A program made the translations under genes and the position numbers. From NCBI GenBank assembly GCA_018675685.1, contig JABGXP010000020.1, positions 1-37,679 of the forward strand: DNA of 37,679 bases, read 5' to 3'. This document shows positions 1 through 6,951 of this stretch, in pieces. Every line of letters starts with the position of its first letter. Positions within the stretch are counted from its first letter, which is position 1. The notes below the pieces were generated by a model, which saw only the letters and a program-made list of their open reading frames with translations, did not search any database and had not been told where the DNA came from. This DNA is from a bacterium (lineage in GTDB: Bacteria > Patescibacteriota > Minisyncoccia > Moranbacterales > DUUL01).

Positions 1-298
1 GCATAGAACCATCACCATTATAGTCTAAATACCATTCCATGTAAGCAGAGCCTTTTCTAGCAACACCTACATTATCAGCTCCATCACCATCCCAGTCTCC
101 TACGACGGGTGTGTCTGTGGCTAGACCAAAGCTATAAACTTTGTCTATTTGGGTACCATCCCATTGACCATTACCATTATAGTCTAAATACCATTCCATG
201 TAAGTAGAGCCTTTTCTAGCAACACCCACATTATCAATTCCATCACCATCCCAGTCTCCTACGACGGGTGTGTCTGTGTCAAAGCCAAAGCCTGGAAC
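1..298 (-). repeat. 159-nt tandem repeat (53-residue FG-GAP-like units)
   Basis: The block beginning TAGTCTAAATACCATTCC at 21 recurs at 180, an exact 159-nt period, and the flanking sequence stays nearly identical over about 138 nt. Each unit encodes about 53 residues with DTDTPVVGDWDGDG, VGVARKGS and YMEWYLDYNG. The array continues past the window edge, so the copy number is unknown. Confidence 0.85.
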
Positions 299-1090
299 AA
301 AAATTAATTCGCTTAATTCAAACTCTGCCACAATAGTATGATTAGCACCAATATCAGAAACAGTATACTGATTATTTGCTACTTGATTAATCACCGAAAT
401 ACTATTGTCTATTAGAGAGCTTAAGTTTCGTCCACTATCCGCAATAACATCATAAGTCACATCGTTTCCATAACTAACTGCACTGATATTAGGCGATATT
501 GAACCACCCGTACCTGATACAGAAGCATTAAGTATGAATACATAAGGAGAAAATGTGATCTCTACTGTTGTTTCAAGTTGCACATTCGTTAATTGCAACG
601 GTGAAGAAGGATTGCTCACTTCTATGCCATTTACTTCAACCCTTGATACATAATAACCAGTGTCTGGAGTATAGGCAATTGAAATGTCATCACCAACATT
701 CACTGTTCCAAGGTCTTCTATGGTTCCATTTCCCACAACATTAACAGTTACGGGTGGTGTCACAAACGTGGACCAATGAACTTCGCTTGAATTTGGTCCA
801 TTACCGTCTGCGTTATAAGCATAAACGACAAAGTACCAATGTGTCGAAGGCGTTAAAACCAGCGGCAATGTATATGATATAACATTACCTACGTCGATTT
901 CGACAGTATATGGTCCTCCTTGCGTGGTACCATAATTTAGAACGTAGCCATCTATAGGGTCTCCACTGGTTGGTGCATCCCAACTAGCTGTTGGCGACAA
1001 AAGTGACGCCACTGCCTGCGATTCTGTAAAAAACAGGATAAGCAGGAACGAAAAAAATACTAACGATAAAAGTTTGACATGTTTATTCAT
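1..1090 (-). CDS. Secreted multidomain surface protein, C-terminus cut by window edge
   Basis: Open reading frame running off the left edge; 363 codons are visible. Residues 1-28 form a signal peptide (KHVKLL followed by a long hydrophobic stretch, ending AVA). A fibronectin type III-like domain lies at about 29-110 (SWDAPTSGDPIDGYVLNY). Two copies of a bacterial repeat domain of the divergent InlB-B type follow at about 113-180 and 182-258 (VNGxI, GTGGSISP). From about 266 come FG-GAP/VCBS-like units carrying the Ca-binding motif DWDGDG. The start ATG at 1090 has a GGGAGGA ribosome-binding site. Probably exported and anchored or released at the cell surface as an adhesin-like protein; binding partner unknown. 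The adjacent minus-strand gene is also secreted and Ca-motif rich, but has its own promoter. Confidence 0.8.
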   Translation of the reverse strand, partial: MNKHVKLLSLVFFSFLLILFFTESQAVASLLSPTASWDAPTSGDPIDGYVLNYGTTQGGPYTVEIDVGNVISYTLPLVLTPSTHWYFVVYAYNADGNGPNSSEVHWSTFVTPPVTVNVVGNGTIEDLGTVNVGDDISIAYTPDTGYYVSRVEVNGIEVSNPSSPLQLTNVQLETTVEITFSPYVFILNASVSGTGGSISPNISAVSYGNDVTYDVIADSGRNLSSLIDNSISVINQVANNQYTVSDIGANHTIVAEFELSELIFVPGFGFDTDTPVVGDWDGDGIDNVGVARKGSTYMEWYLDYNGNGQWDGTQIDKVYSFGLATDTPVVGDWDGDGADNVGVARKGSAYMEWYLDYNGDGSM

Positions 1091-1161
1091 CTGTAAATCC
1101 TCCCAGTTGGGTTTTTCTGATTATTTCTTTGTATATCGAATCCTTTTGGATAAGATTTAAG

Positions 1162-1180
1162 AAACAATATAGTATTGTTT
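1162..1180. repeat. Inverted repeat AAACAATA-3-TATTGTTT in 5' leader
   Basis: A perfect 8-bp inverted repeat with a 3-nt spacer lies in the untranslated leader of the 1090 gene, between its promoter (1244-1272) and start. It could be an operator or an AT-rich mRNA hairpin. On the same transcript CCC-AACT-GGG can fold over part of the ribosome-binding site just before the start codon. Confidence 0.4.
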
Positions 1181-1243
1181 AAAGAACAAATTTAGAAGAA
1201 ACCAAGAAAAAAACTATTAATTTAAAGGCTTCTCTTTAACGAG

Positions 1244-1272
1244 AGTATAACCATATTTGTATAAACTTACAA
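1244..1272 (-). promoter_or_regulatory. Sigma-70 type promoter for the 1090 gene
   Basis: On the minus strand TTGTAA (1267-1272) and TATACT (1244-1249) are separated by 17 nt. The start would lie near 1238, giving a leader of about 145 nt with several short hairpins. Confidence 0.6.
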
Positions 1273-1317
1273 TAGAATAGCAAATAAAATGTAGTAATAA
1301 TCTTACTTTTATGCATT

Positions 1318-2232
1318 TTATTTTGAAACAGTTGAATTATGGTTGATTTCTGGACTGTCACTATTTTTTTTGAAGTATATACGCGCTTCGTTCGAATTTC
1401 CACCCATAGCGTTAGAAGATGAGACTGCTCTTACGATAGCATAATAGACAACATCTTCCTTAAGATTATTAATTATCCCGGTTTTTTCCGACGTTTCAAC
1501 TTCCCAACAATCATAATTGTAAGATTCTCCTTTTTTTCTCAAATAGATTCTGTATCTTGCTTTCACAAGATCAATATATTGCCAGGTAACCGTGACTTTT
1601 TTATTGCCAATTCTTGTTGGACATTCCTTTTTTTGATTTTGATAAAGATGCAGATACGTTTCATGACTCTCATTGTTTATTCTTTTTGAGCTACTGAAAA
1701 CGAACGGAATCTTTTGAATATCATAATCAATTCCATCAAACTCACCGTCGTTATCAGAGTCTTGGTCTAAAATGTTCGCAATACCATCCTTATCATAATC
1801 AAGACTACACGCTTTTGGCCCCCAGGTTACATATTCAATTCCATCGGGAATACCATCCTTATCAGTATCTTGCTCATTAGGCGATGTTTTTAATTTTCTT
1901 TCTAAAACATCAGACAATCCATCGTCATCTGTATCAAGATTGTTGCTCCAAATGATCACTATCTCAGAAGAATAGCCGAATTTATTATCAGCAGTTGCTG
2001 ATATATAATTAGGCACATCAGGTTTCAAGTGGAGCTTACTTAGTTTGATTGAGAAGGCTCTTTTTTCTAGAGAAACTTTTCTATCATAGTTCCTGCTTGA
2101 TAAACCGACATGAATCGTATAACTAGGCGTTACTTTGCTGTCAGTAAACTCATCCCAACCTAGTCGTACCTCTTGTGCATTTGCTGTTTGAGTAAAAAAG
2201 AAAAGAATAATCAAAAATGTTTTTAATTTCAT
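1318..2232 (-). CDS. Secreted protein with FN3-like domains and thrombospondin type 3 Ca-binding repeats
   Basis: 304 residues. A signal peptide covers about 1-19 (MKLKTFLIILFFF, cut near ANA/Q). A fibronectin III-like region lies at about 20-95. Thrombospondin type 3-like aspartate-rich repeats lie at about 99-172 (DTDDDGLSD, DTDKDGIPDG, DYDKDGI, DSDNDGEFDG). A second FN3-like domain lies at about 208-290 (VTVTWQYIDLVKARYRIYLR). The D-x-D-x-DG pattern predicts calcium binding at the cell surface. The ribosome-binding site AAGGGGTG sits 6 nt before ATG. The gene has its own promoter (2329-2357) just beyond the terminator of the upstream operon, so it is a separate unit. No catalytic motif is seen; a structural or adhesive role is inferred. 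Confidence 0.8.
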   Translation of the reverse strand: MKLKTFLIILFFFTQTANAQEVRLGWDEFTDSKVTPSYTIHVGLSSRNYDRKVSLEKRAFSIKLSKLHLKPDVPNYISATADNKFGYSSEIVIIWSNNLDTDDDGLSDVLERKLKTSPNEQDTDKDGIPDGIEYVTWGPKACSLDYDKDGIANILDQDSDNDGEFDGIDYDIQKIPFVFSSSKRINNESHETYLHLYQNQKKECPTRIGNKKVTVTWQYIDLVKARYRIYLRKKGESYNYDCWEVETSEKTGIINNLKEDVVYYAIVRAVSSSNAMGGNSNEARIYFKKNSDSPEINHNSTVSK

Positions 2233-2328
2233 GGAGCACCCCTTCGTTTTTTAGTGGTTGATTAAACACATAATAATATATATTTAGTTTTCAAGAAACT
2301 ACAAAATTTAGTATTTTGTTTACTGGAA

Positions 2329-2357
2329 AGTATAACTTATTTTTTTGATTTTGTCAA
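2329..2357 (-). promoter_or_regulatory. Near-consensus promoter for the TSP3-repeat protein
   Basis: Minus strand TTGACA (2352-2357), a 17-nt spacer, then TATACT (2329-2334). It is placed immediately after the terminator at 2378-2418, separating this gene from the upstream operon. Confidence 0.75.
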
Positions 2358-2377
2358 GAGTATAAATGTGCATATTG

Positions 2378-2418
2378 AAAAAAGGAGCTCATCGTGTGAA
2401 TACACAATAAACTCCTTT
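2378..2418 (-). terminator. Rho-independent terminator of the ExbB/ExbD/transglutaminase operon
   Basis: Read on the minus strand, AAAGGAG pairs with CTCCTTT around a loop that itself contains GTGT/ACAC, and the 3' arm runs into six T residues. It lies 21 nt past the stop of the 2440-4347 gene. Confidence 0.7.
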
Positions 2419-2439
2419 GGGTTTTAGCACTTTTAAGTG

Positions 2440-4347
2440 CTAGTTATCGATTAATACCGGCGGCAGATACTTGAACTGATTGAATCCAACAACACTTACA
2501 CTGCGGGAATTTCCATGCCCTTGAATCATAGCGGCAAATGAAGGAAGATAACTCTTCCTTTGGGGACAATCTTGGTGCAGAGCGTTGTTGTCATAACCAT
2601 TTCCCGTAGGTTCGGTATAGGAGAAGGGTATCTCCACACCATTTACTGGGAGCAGAATGTGATTCGGAAATGGATCCGTTGTGAACTTACCAATTTGCGG
2701 TAAGAGTGGAACCAGATGTCCAATGCCATGATAACTGAGCTGAACCAGAGCACATACCTTTGGTGAATCCTTAAATGCTTTATGCTTTGATGCCATGTAA
2801 GCACTGGCGGCCCAAGTTGCATGGCCATCACAATCCTTGCCTCTATTCCACAATGCTACAATTGGTGGCATGGGAATTTCTTCCGGACCTGCGAACCCCT
2901 TCTTGCTCGTGTCTGTTTTGTGATCTGACACGTACGGCAGAATTTCTTCGATAAACTGCATGATTTGCTCTACAGCTTCATCTGGAGTCTCAGCATCGCC
3001 GACTACTGCATCAACTATTTCAGTGAGTCTTGGAGTGACTGCGACGTATGACGAGAAGTCTGAACTCCTTGGTTCTGCGTTGGATTTGCCTGTATTTGCA
3101 TAGACAACTCTTTTTTTATGGAGATTATTCTCCCTAACCTGTTGTAATTCATCCAAGAGATCCTGATAGGTCACGTCTACGTTCTTGTTTCCCAAGAGAA
3201 CTCGGTCATCATTTTCCATTGTGAATAGATAGGAAAAGGGAATCATAATTGATTGATCAGGTTCACGACTGCCCCAGAAACAGAGTTGTTTTTTTTCATT
3301 CACGATTGGGACAGGAACCGTCATCAGATGCCCAGTGTCATTATCCTGCCAATTACCAGGAGTCGAACTTTGATTATTAAGCCAGCGAACAATAACATAA
3401 TTGACTGGAGGCTTTTTTCTGTAAAGAAAAAGAGCTTGCTTACCTTTGCCAACAATTTCAATATCGTCAGGATTAAGGTATATTCCGTATGCTATTGAGT
3501 ATTGCCGGGACACCAACCACTGAGTTTTTTCAATATCCCACTCTCCAGTTTGCCAATTACATAGATCCGTGAAGGTGTAGAAGGCTATCGGCAAAGATTG
3601 ATAGGGTTCCAAAGATGAAACGCCAATTGCACGATCAACCGATCCTTTCCTCCACAGTCCTTGAGTATTGGGACGGAGACATAGCCAGGTGTCATTCGGT
3701 TTGATTCTCCTGGTTTTTCCATCAGCAAACATTCTCTTGAAACCTAATTCCAGACCGTTCATGCCTTTTGTTTCTAGAAAAGGTTCAAACAATACCCTGC
3801 TTGAATTAGTGATGTCGTTTGAAATACGACCAAATTCACTATACGGGACGACTTGAAATGCTGTGCTCAAGTCTTTGGTATTGATAGCCTCTTCAACAGA
3901 ATGGCCATTCTTGAGCATTCGAGCAGAGTAGACCCAATCTGTAGCTGGGAAATGAAGATAATCCTTGCCAATATTGTATCCAGAAAATCTTACGGGATCC
4001 AATTTAGTACCGAGCTTTTCACCTTTTCCAGTTGACACAATTGAAATCGTGTCACCCAAAGGGAAGGCCTTTTTGAGAAAGTCAGAAAACATTTTCTGTG
4101 CTGATATCAAGAAATCCAGGGGTTTTCCAGGAGGTATTGCAAATGCAACGCCAACAATTCCTTTGTAAGGATTGAAGCAACTCTTGGAGTCTGTCCAGAA
4201 TCCTGCTATAGCCACAGTGACTATCAAAATGGTTGTAGTGCAAATGATAACTCTCAGAAATTTCTTCCACGGATTGGACCGAGAAGAAGCCTTTAAGCCT
4301 TTAGAAAGTGTGGCTTTTTGCCAGTTTTTCTGATCTAGGTAGCTCAT
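2440..4347 (-). CDS. Membrane-anchored transglutaminase-like (cysteine transamidase/peptidase fold) protein
   Basis: 635 residues. One N-terminal membrane segment lies at about 31-50, after a basic cytoplasmic tail, so most of the protein should be outside the cytoplasm. The first about 430 residues are unfamiliar. The C-terminal third carries a transglutaminase-like core: Cys506 in GKDCDGHATWAA, His540/His544 in SYHGIGHLVPL, and Glu579 in SYTEPTG, arranged like the Cys-His-Asp/Glu triad of that fold. The motif reading is from sequence; enzymatic activity is inferred. It is the last gene of an operon, 18 nt behind an ExbD-like gene, with ribosome-binding site AAAGGAGA before ATG, and it is followed by a terminator. 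The partnership with an ExbB/ExbD-type proton channel is unusual. It could be a protein cross-linker, a cell-wall amidase or peptidase, or an inactive binding domain. Confidence 0.6.
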   Translation of the reverse strand: MSYLDQKNWQKATLSKGLKASSRSNPWKKFLRVIICTTTILIVTVAIAGFWTDSKSCFNPYKGIVGVAFAIPPGKPLDFLISAQKMFSDFLKKAFPLGDTISIVSTGKGEKLGTKLDPVRFSGYNIGKDYLHFPATDWVYSARMLKNGHSVEEAINTKDLSTAFQVVPYSEFGRISNDITNSSRVLFEPFLETKGMNGLELGFKRMFADGKTRRIKPNDTWLCLRPNTQGLWRKGSVDRAIGVSSLEPYQSLPIAFYTFTDLCNWQTGEWDIEKTQWLVSRQYSIAYGIYLNPDDIEIVGKGKQALFLYRKKPPVNYVIVRWLNNQSSTPGNWQDNDTGHLMTVPVPIVNEKKQLCFWGSREPDQSIMIPFSYLFTMENDDRVLLGNKNVDVTYQDLLDELQQVRENNLHKKRVVYANTGKSNAEPRSSDFSSYVAVTPRLTEIVDAVVGDAETPDEAVEQIMQFIEEILPYVSDHKTDTSKKGFAGPEEIPMPPIVALWNRGKDCDGHATWAASAYMASKHKAFKDSPKVCALVQLSYHGIGHLVPLLPQIGKFTTDPFPNHILLPVNGVEIPFSYTEPTGNGYDNNALHQDCPQRKSYLPSFAAMIQGHGNSRSVSVVGFNQFKYLPPVLIDN

Positions 4348-4365
4348 GTTATCTCCTTTGACTTA

Positions 4366-4770
4366 TTAATTTTCAGAGTAGTTAATAAGTTTTTTGGTAG
4401 TCCATTGAACCCTTCTTCTTTTTGAAGGGTCTTTACTTGTGGTTCCAAGGGAACGCACAAGATTCATGACATTGTCGATAAAACCGTAGGGAATTTTCTC
4501 CTCAATTATTGCAGCAACCTCCACCTTGTGAATTCCTTCTTGGAAAGCTGCTAATACAATTTTGGATAATTCATTTTCTTCCACATAACGCCCATTGCAC
4601 TTTATACCATATCCTTCCCCCGTTTCTTCCAAGAAAATATTAATCATAGGCAAGCGAAGATCGCTCTCCATTGATTCTTTAGGCTCCATTTGTATGGCGA
4701 GTAGGAATGCAATACAAATTAGCATAAAGAGATCTACAAATGACCAAATAGTTCCGTCATTTTCTTCCAT
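4366..4770 (-). CDS. ExbD/TolR-like single-span membrane protein
   Basis: 134 residues from the ATG at 4770. This start has a perfect AAGGAGG site 8 nt upstream, so the longer frame beginning at 4809 is unlikely. It has one membrane helix at about 9-27 containing an acidic residue (Asp13 in WSFVDLFMLICIAFLLAI), the hallmark of the proton-carrying helix in ExbD/TolR/MotB. A small extracytoplasmic domain follows whose end (IPYGFIDNVMNLVRSLG) matches the ExbD pattern Y-x2-(V/I)-x2-VM. There is no OmpA-type peptidoglycan-binding domain, so ExbD/TolR fits better than MotB. It overlaps the stop of the ExbB-like gene by 14 nt, implying translational coupling. It is predicted to form the proton channel with that protein. 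Confidence 0.7.
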   Translation of the reverse strand: MEENDGTIWSFVDLFMLICIAFLLAIQMEPKESMESDLRLPMINIFLEETGEGYGIKCNGRYVEENELSKIVLAAFQEGIHKVEVAAIIEEKIPYGFIDNVMNLVRSLGTTSKDPSKRRRVQWTTKKLINYSEN

Positions 4771-5485
4771 TTTCGCCACCTCCTTTTTGTGCGATTCTGA
4801 AAATAACAAGAACCGTTTTTAATAGTGAATTTCTTTCTGAAATAACAAGTCGATTCAAGGTTGAAATGCATAATTTGCCAAGTAAGGCAAAGACTGTTGT
4901 TCCAATGGCGTTTCCAACTCCAACAAACATCGAAGCGTTGCTAGACTTGCTTAGCGTTGCGCTGGCAAGTCCCATTGCCGTTCCCAGGAGACCCAAGATT
5001 GGCAAGATAGTTTCAAAAAAAGTTAAGAGCTTTGGACCTTTAAATATCATTTCTTCAAGGTAGCCCTCCAGATTAGCTTTCACCTCGTCTGACCAATGTT
5101 GTTTTTCCGAAGTAGAGAATTTTCTAAAATGTTTCACAAAAAGTGAACCATTGAAAATGTCTTTAACCGGCAACTTTGTGGCACTAAGGTTGATCTCATC
5201 TTGATTTGCAACCATTTTTTCTACAACCCTTGCTTCTTTCACTGTAACAATAAATGTTGAAATTGACATAACAATGCCAATCACTGTAATCATTACAATA
5301 GGAATCATCAATGGGTTGCCGATTGTCATAAGAAAGAGATGCTCAATAATGTTCTCCATCGATAGTGTTAGCGACAGACACCCGAGTAGAGCGAATGCCG
5401 TTAAATACTGGATAGTGAACATGGTTGATCGTTTGAAACCTTTTCCATATCTAACCTTTTCGATTAATGTTTCTTGTTTTTCCAT
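4757..5485 (-). CDS. MotA/TolQ/ExbB-like proton channel protein
   Basis: 242 residues from the ATG at 5485, chosen because AAGGAG lies 7 nt upstream; the frame stays open in-frame up to 5587 (34 more residues), but that extension lacks a ribosome-binding site. Four hydrophobic segments lie at about 23-42, 59-82, 153-176 and 187-208. The diagnostic MotA/ExbB region is at about 157-208 (ETILPILGLLGTAMGLASA, then GVGNAIGTTVFALLGKL). The family couples proton flow to work across the envelope together with an ExbD/MotB-type partner, which is the next gene. It is the first gene of a three-gene operon. Its role here is presumably to energise or gate the transglutaminase-like protein encoded third; that link is inferred from operon structure only. 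Confidence 0.75.
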   Translation of the reverse strand: MEKQETLIEKVRYGKGFKRSTMFTIQYLTAFALLGCLSLTLSMENIIEHLFLMTIGNPLMIPIVMITVIGIVMSISTFIVTVKEARVVEKMVANQDEINLSATKLPVKDIFNGSLFVKHFRKFSTSEKQHWSDEVKANLEGYLEEMIFKGPKLLTFFETILPILGLLGTAMGLASATLSKSSNASMFVGVGNAIGTTVFALLGKLCISTLNRLVISERNSLLKTVLVIFRIAQKGGGENGRK

Positions 5486-5621
5486 CACATGACTCCTTCT
5501 TGGTTTTAAGTTAACGGTTTGGTTTGAATCATTAAAGTTTTCTATGCGTCGATACTTAGATTTTAAGGAACAAATTTCATAATACACAAAATTTTAGTAG
5601 CATCTATGCATTATAGGAATA

Positions 5622-5650
5622 ATAATACCTTTCTTTTTGTATTTTGTCAA
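5622..5650 (-). promoter_or_regulatory. Consensus promoter of the ExbB/ExbD/transglutaminase operon
   Basis: Minus strand TTGACA (5645-5650), 17-nt spacer, TATTAT (5622-5627). Transcription would begin near 5615, leaving a leader of about 130 nt before the ATG at 5485. The roughly 300-bp gap 5486-5790 holds this promoter and the divergent one at 5720-5748. Confidence 0.75.
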
Positions 5651-5719
5651 TAGTCTAGGGTGATGTTTGTAGATATTTTCTTCAGATTGTTTTTTTTCAA
5701 ACTTTCATGTACAAAAAAC

Positions 5720-5748
5720 GTGACTTGTTGGTCTTTAAATGTTAGAAT
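5720..5748 (+). promoter_or_regulatory. Putative promoter of the surface-glycan cluster
   Basis: GTGACT (5720-5725), 17-nt spacer, TAGAAT (5743-5748). It is divergent from the operon promoter at 5622-5650. It is followed by AAGGAGG (5763-5769), whose nearest ATG (5771) is only 1 nt away and opens a 7-codon frame (MNNLRKK) ending in a TGA that overlaps the ATG at 5791. Confidence 0.45.
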
Positions 5749-5790
5749 TTAGAAGAAGTTTCAAGGAGGAATGAACAATCTAAGAAAGAA

Positions 5791-6951
5791 ATGAAGAGAA
5801 AAATGAGTTTCAAGAGAATTGAAAAAGAAGCCAAAAAAGTTTTGGTATTAAACTATGAGTTTCCACCAATCGGTGGGGGAGCTGCCACAGCAACATTCAA
5901 CATGTTGCGTGTTTTGGCTAGGAAAAAAGATATTAAAATCAATCTAGTAACTTCTTCGGAGGGTAGTTTTAAACAGGAGGATTTTGCAGACAATGTTAAA
6001 ATTCATTACCTAGATATTGGAAAAAATGGAGACATTCATAGTCAATCCAACAAAGATCTGCTAATTTTTTTTTGGAAAGCTTTTTGGTATTGTTTAAAAT
6101 TAAAAAAAGAGGAAAAATTTGATTTGACCCATGCTTTTTTTGGAATTCCTTGTGGATTCATTGCAATGTTTTTAGGAATTCCATATATTGTGTCTTTGAG
6201 AGGCAGTGACGTTCCTTTTTATAGCGAAAAGTATCATTGGTTAGACATTTTATTCTTCAGTTGGCTAAGTAAAATTGTATGGGCAAGAGCGAAAAATGTG
6301 GTCGCAAACTCCCAGGGTTTGAAAGAGTTAGCCCTTAAAACAAAACCAAATCAAGAGATTGAAGTGATCTATAATGGTGTGGATACAGAAAGATTTTTTC
6401 CTAAGGAAAAAAAGAATGATGAATTTGTGGTTATTTCAACCTCAAGACTCATTAAGAGAAAGGGAATCGATTTGTTGCTTGAGGCTTTTATTTCTTTTTC
6501 AAAAGAACATAACAACGTTAAGTTGGTTATTGCTGGAGATGGTGAATTAAACGAAACACTTAAGGGGCTAGTCGATAAGAATAAACTCACGGACAAAGTT
6601 AGTTTTTTGGGTGCAGTTGATAGAGAGGAAATTCCAGGAATATATCAAAAAGGAGATGTCTTTGTGTTGCCTTCTTTGAATGAAGGAATGAGCAATTCTC
6701 TTTTAGAAGCGATGGCTTCAGGACTTGCGATTGTGGCCACTGATACAGGCGGAACAAGGGAGCTGGTTGATGAGAGAAATGGGATTATAATTAGTCCAAA
6801 AAGTGTGTGGGAGATCGAAAAGGCACTTGAGAAATTAAATAACAACAGAAATCTGCTTAAAAGTTTAAAAAAAGAGAGTCGAAGCAGGGCACTGAAGATG
6901 CGATGGGAAGAGATGGCAGGAGATTATTATGAGATGTATTTTAAAAAATAG
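5791..6951 (+). CDS. Glycosyltransferase family 4 (GT-B fold)
   Basis: 386 residues. The N-terminal acceptor-domain motif is LNYEFPPIGGGAATATFNML at about 20-39. The C-terminal nucleotide-sugar domain has VISTSRLIKRKGIDLLLEAF, GDGEL and the E-x7-E motif (Glu298/Glu306 in LNEGMSNSLLEAMASG), all typical of retaining GT4 enzymes that transfer a sugar onto lipid-linked glycans at the cytoplasmic membrane face. An in-frame ATG at 5803 is an alternative start. It is the first gene of the glycan cluster, and its stop codon directly abuts the ATG of the asparagine synthase gene. The sugar transferred cannot be read from sequence. Confidence 0.9.
   Translation: MKRKMSFKRIEKEAKKVLVLNYEFPPIGGGAATATFNMLRVLARKKDIKINLVTSSEGSFKQEDFADNVKIHYLDIGKNGDIHSQSNKDLLIFFWKAFWYCLKLKKEEKFDLTHAFFGIPCGFIAMFLGIPYIVSLRGSDVPFYSEKYHWLDILFFSWLSKIVWARAKNVVANSQGLKELALKTKPNQEIEVIYNGVDTERFFPKEKKNDEFVVISTSRLIKRKGIDLLLEAFISFSKEHNNVKLVIAGDGELNETLKGLVDKNKLTDKVSFLGAVDREEIPGIYQKGDVFVLPSLNEGMSNSLLEAMASGLAIVATDTGGTRELVDERNGIIISPKSVWEIEKALEKLNNNRNLLKSLKKESRSRALKMRWEEMAGDYYEMYFKK

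Noticed and set aside
2425-2442. Palindrome TAGCACTT-TT-AAGTGCTA as terminator
   Set aside because: It includes the stop codon and is not followed by a T-run in either direction; the real terminator is the adjacent 2378-2418 hairpin.
4771-4809. N-terminal extension of the ExbD-like gene
   Set aside because: It would overlap the upstream gene by 53 nt, while ATG 4770 has AAGGAGG at ideal distance.
4366-5485. Zorya-type anti-phage defence (ZorA/ZorB)
   Set aside because: The ExbD-like protein lacks an OmpA peptidoglycan-binding domain, the channel protein lacks a long cytoplasmic tail, and no ZorC/ZorD/ZorE nuclease or helicase is nearby.
5486-5587. 34-residue N-terminal extension of the ExbB-like protein
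   Set aside because: It is open in frame but hydrophilic, without a ribosome-binding site, and not expected in the family; ATG 5485 has AAGGAG.
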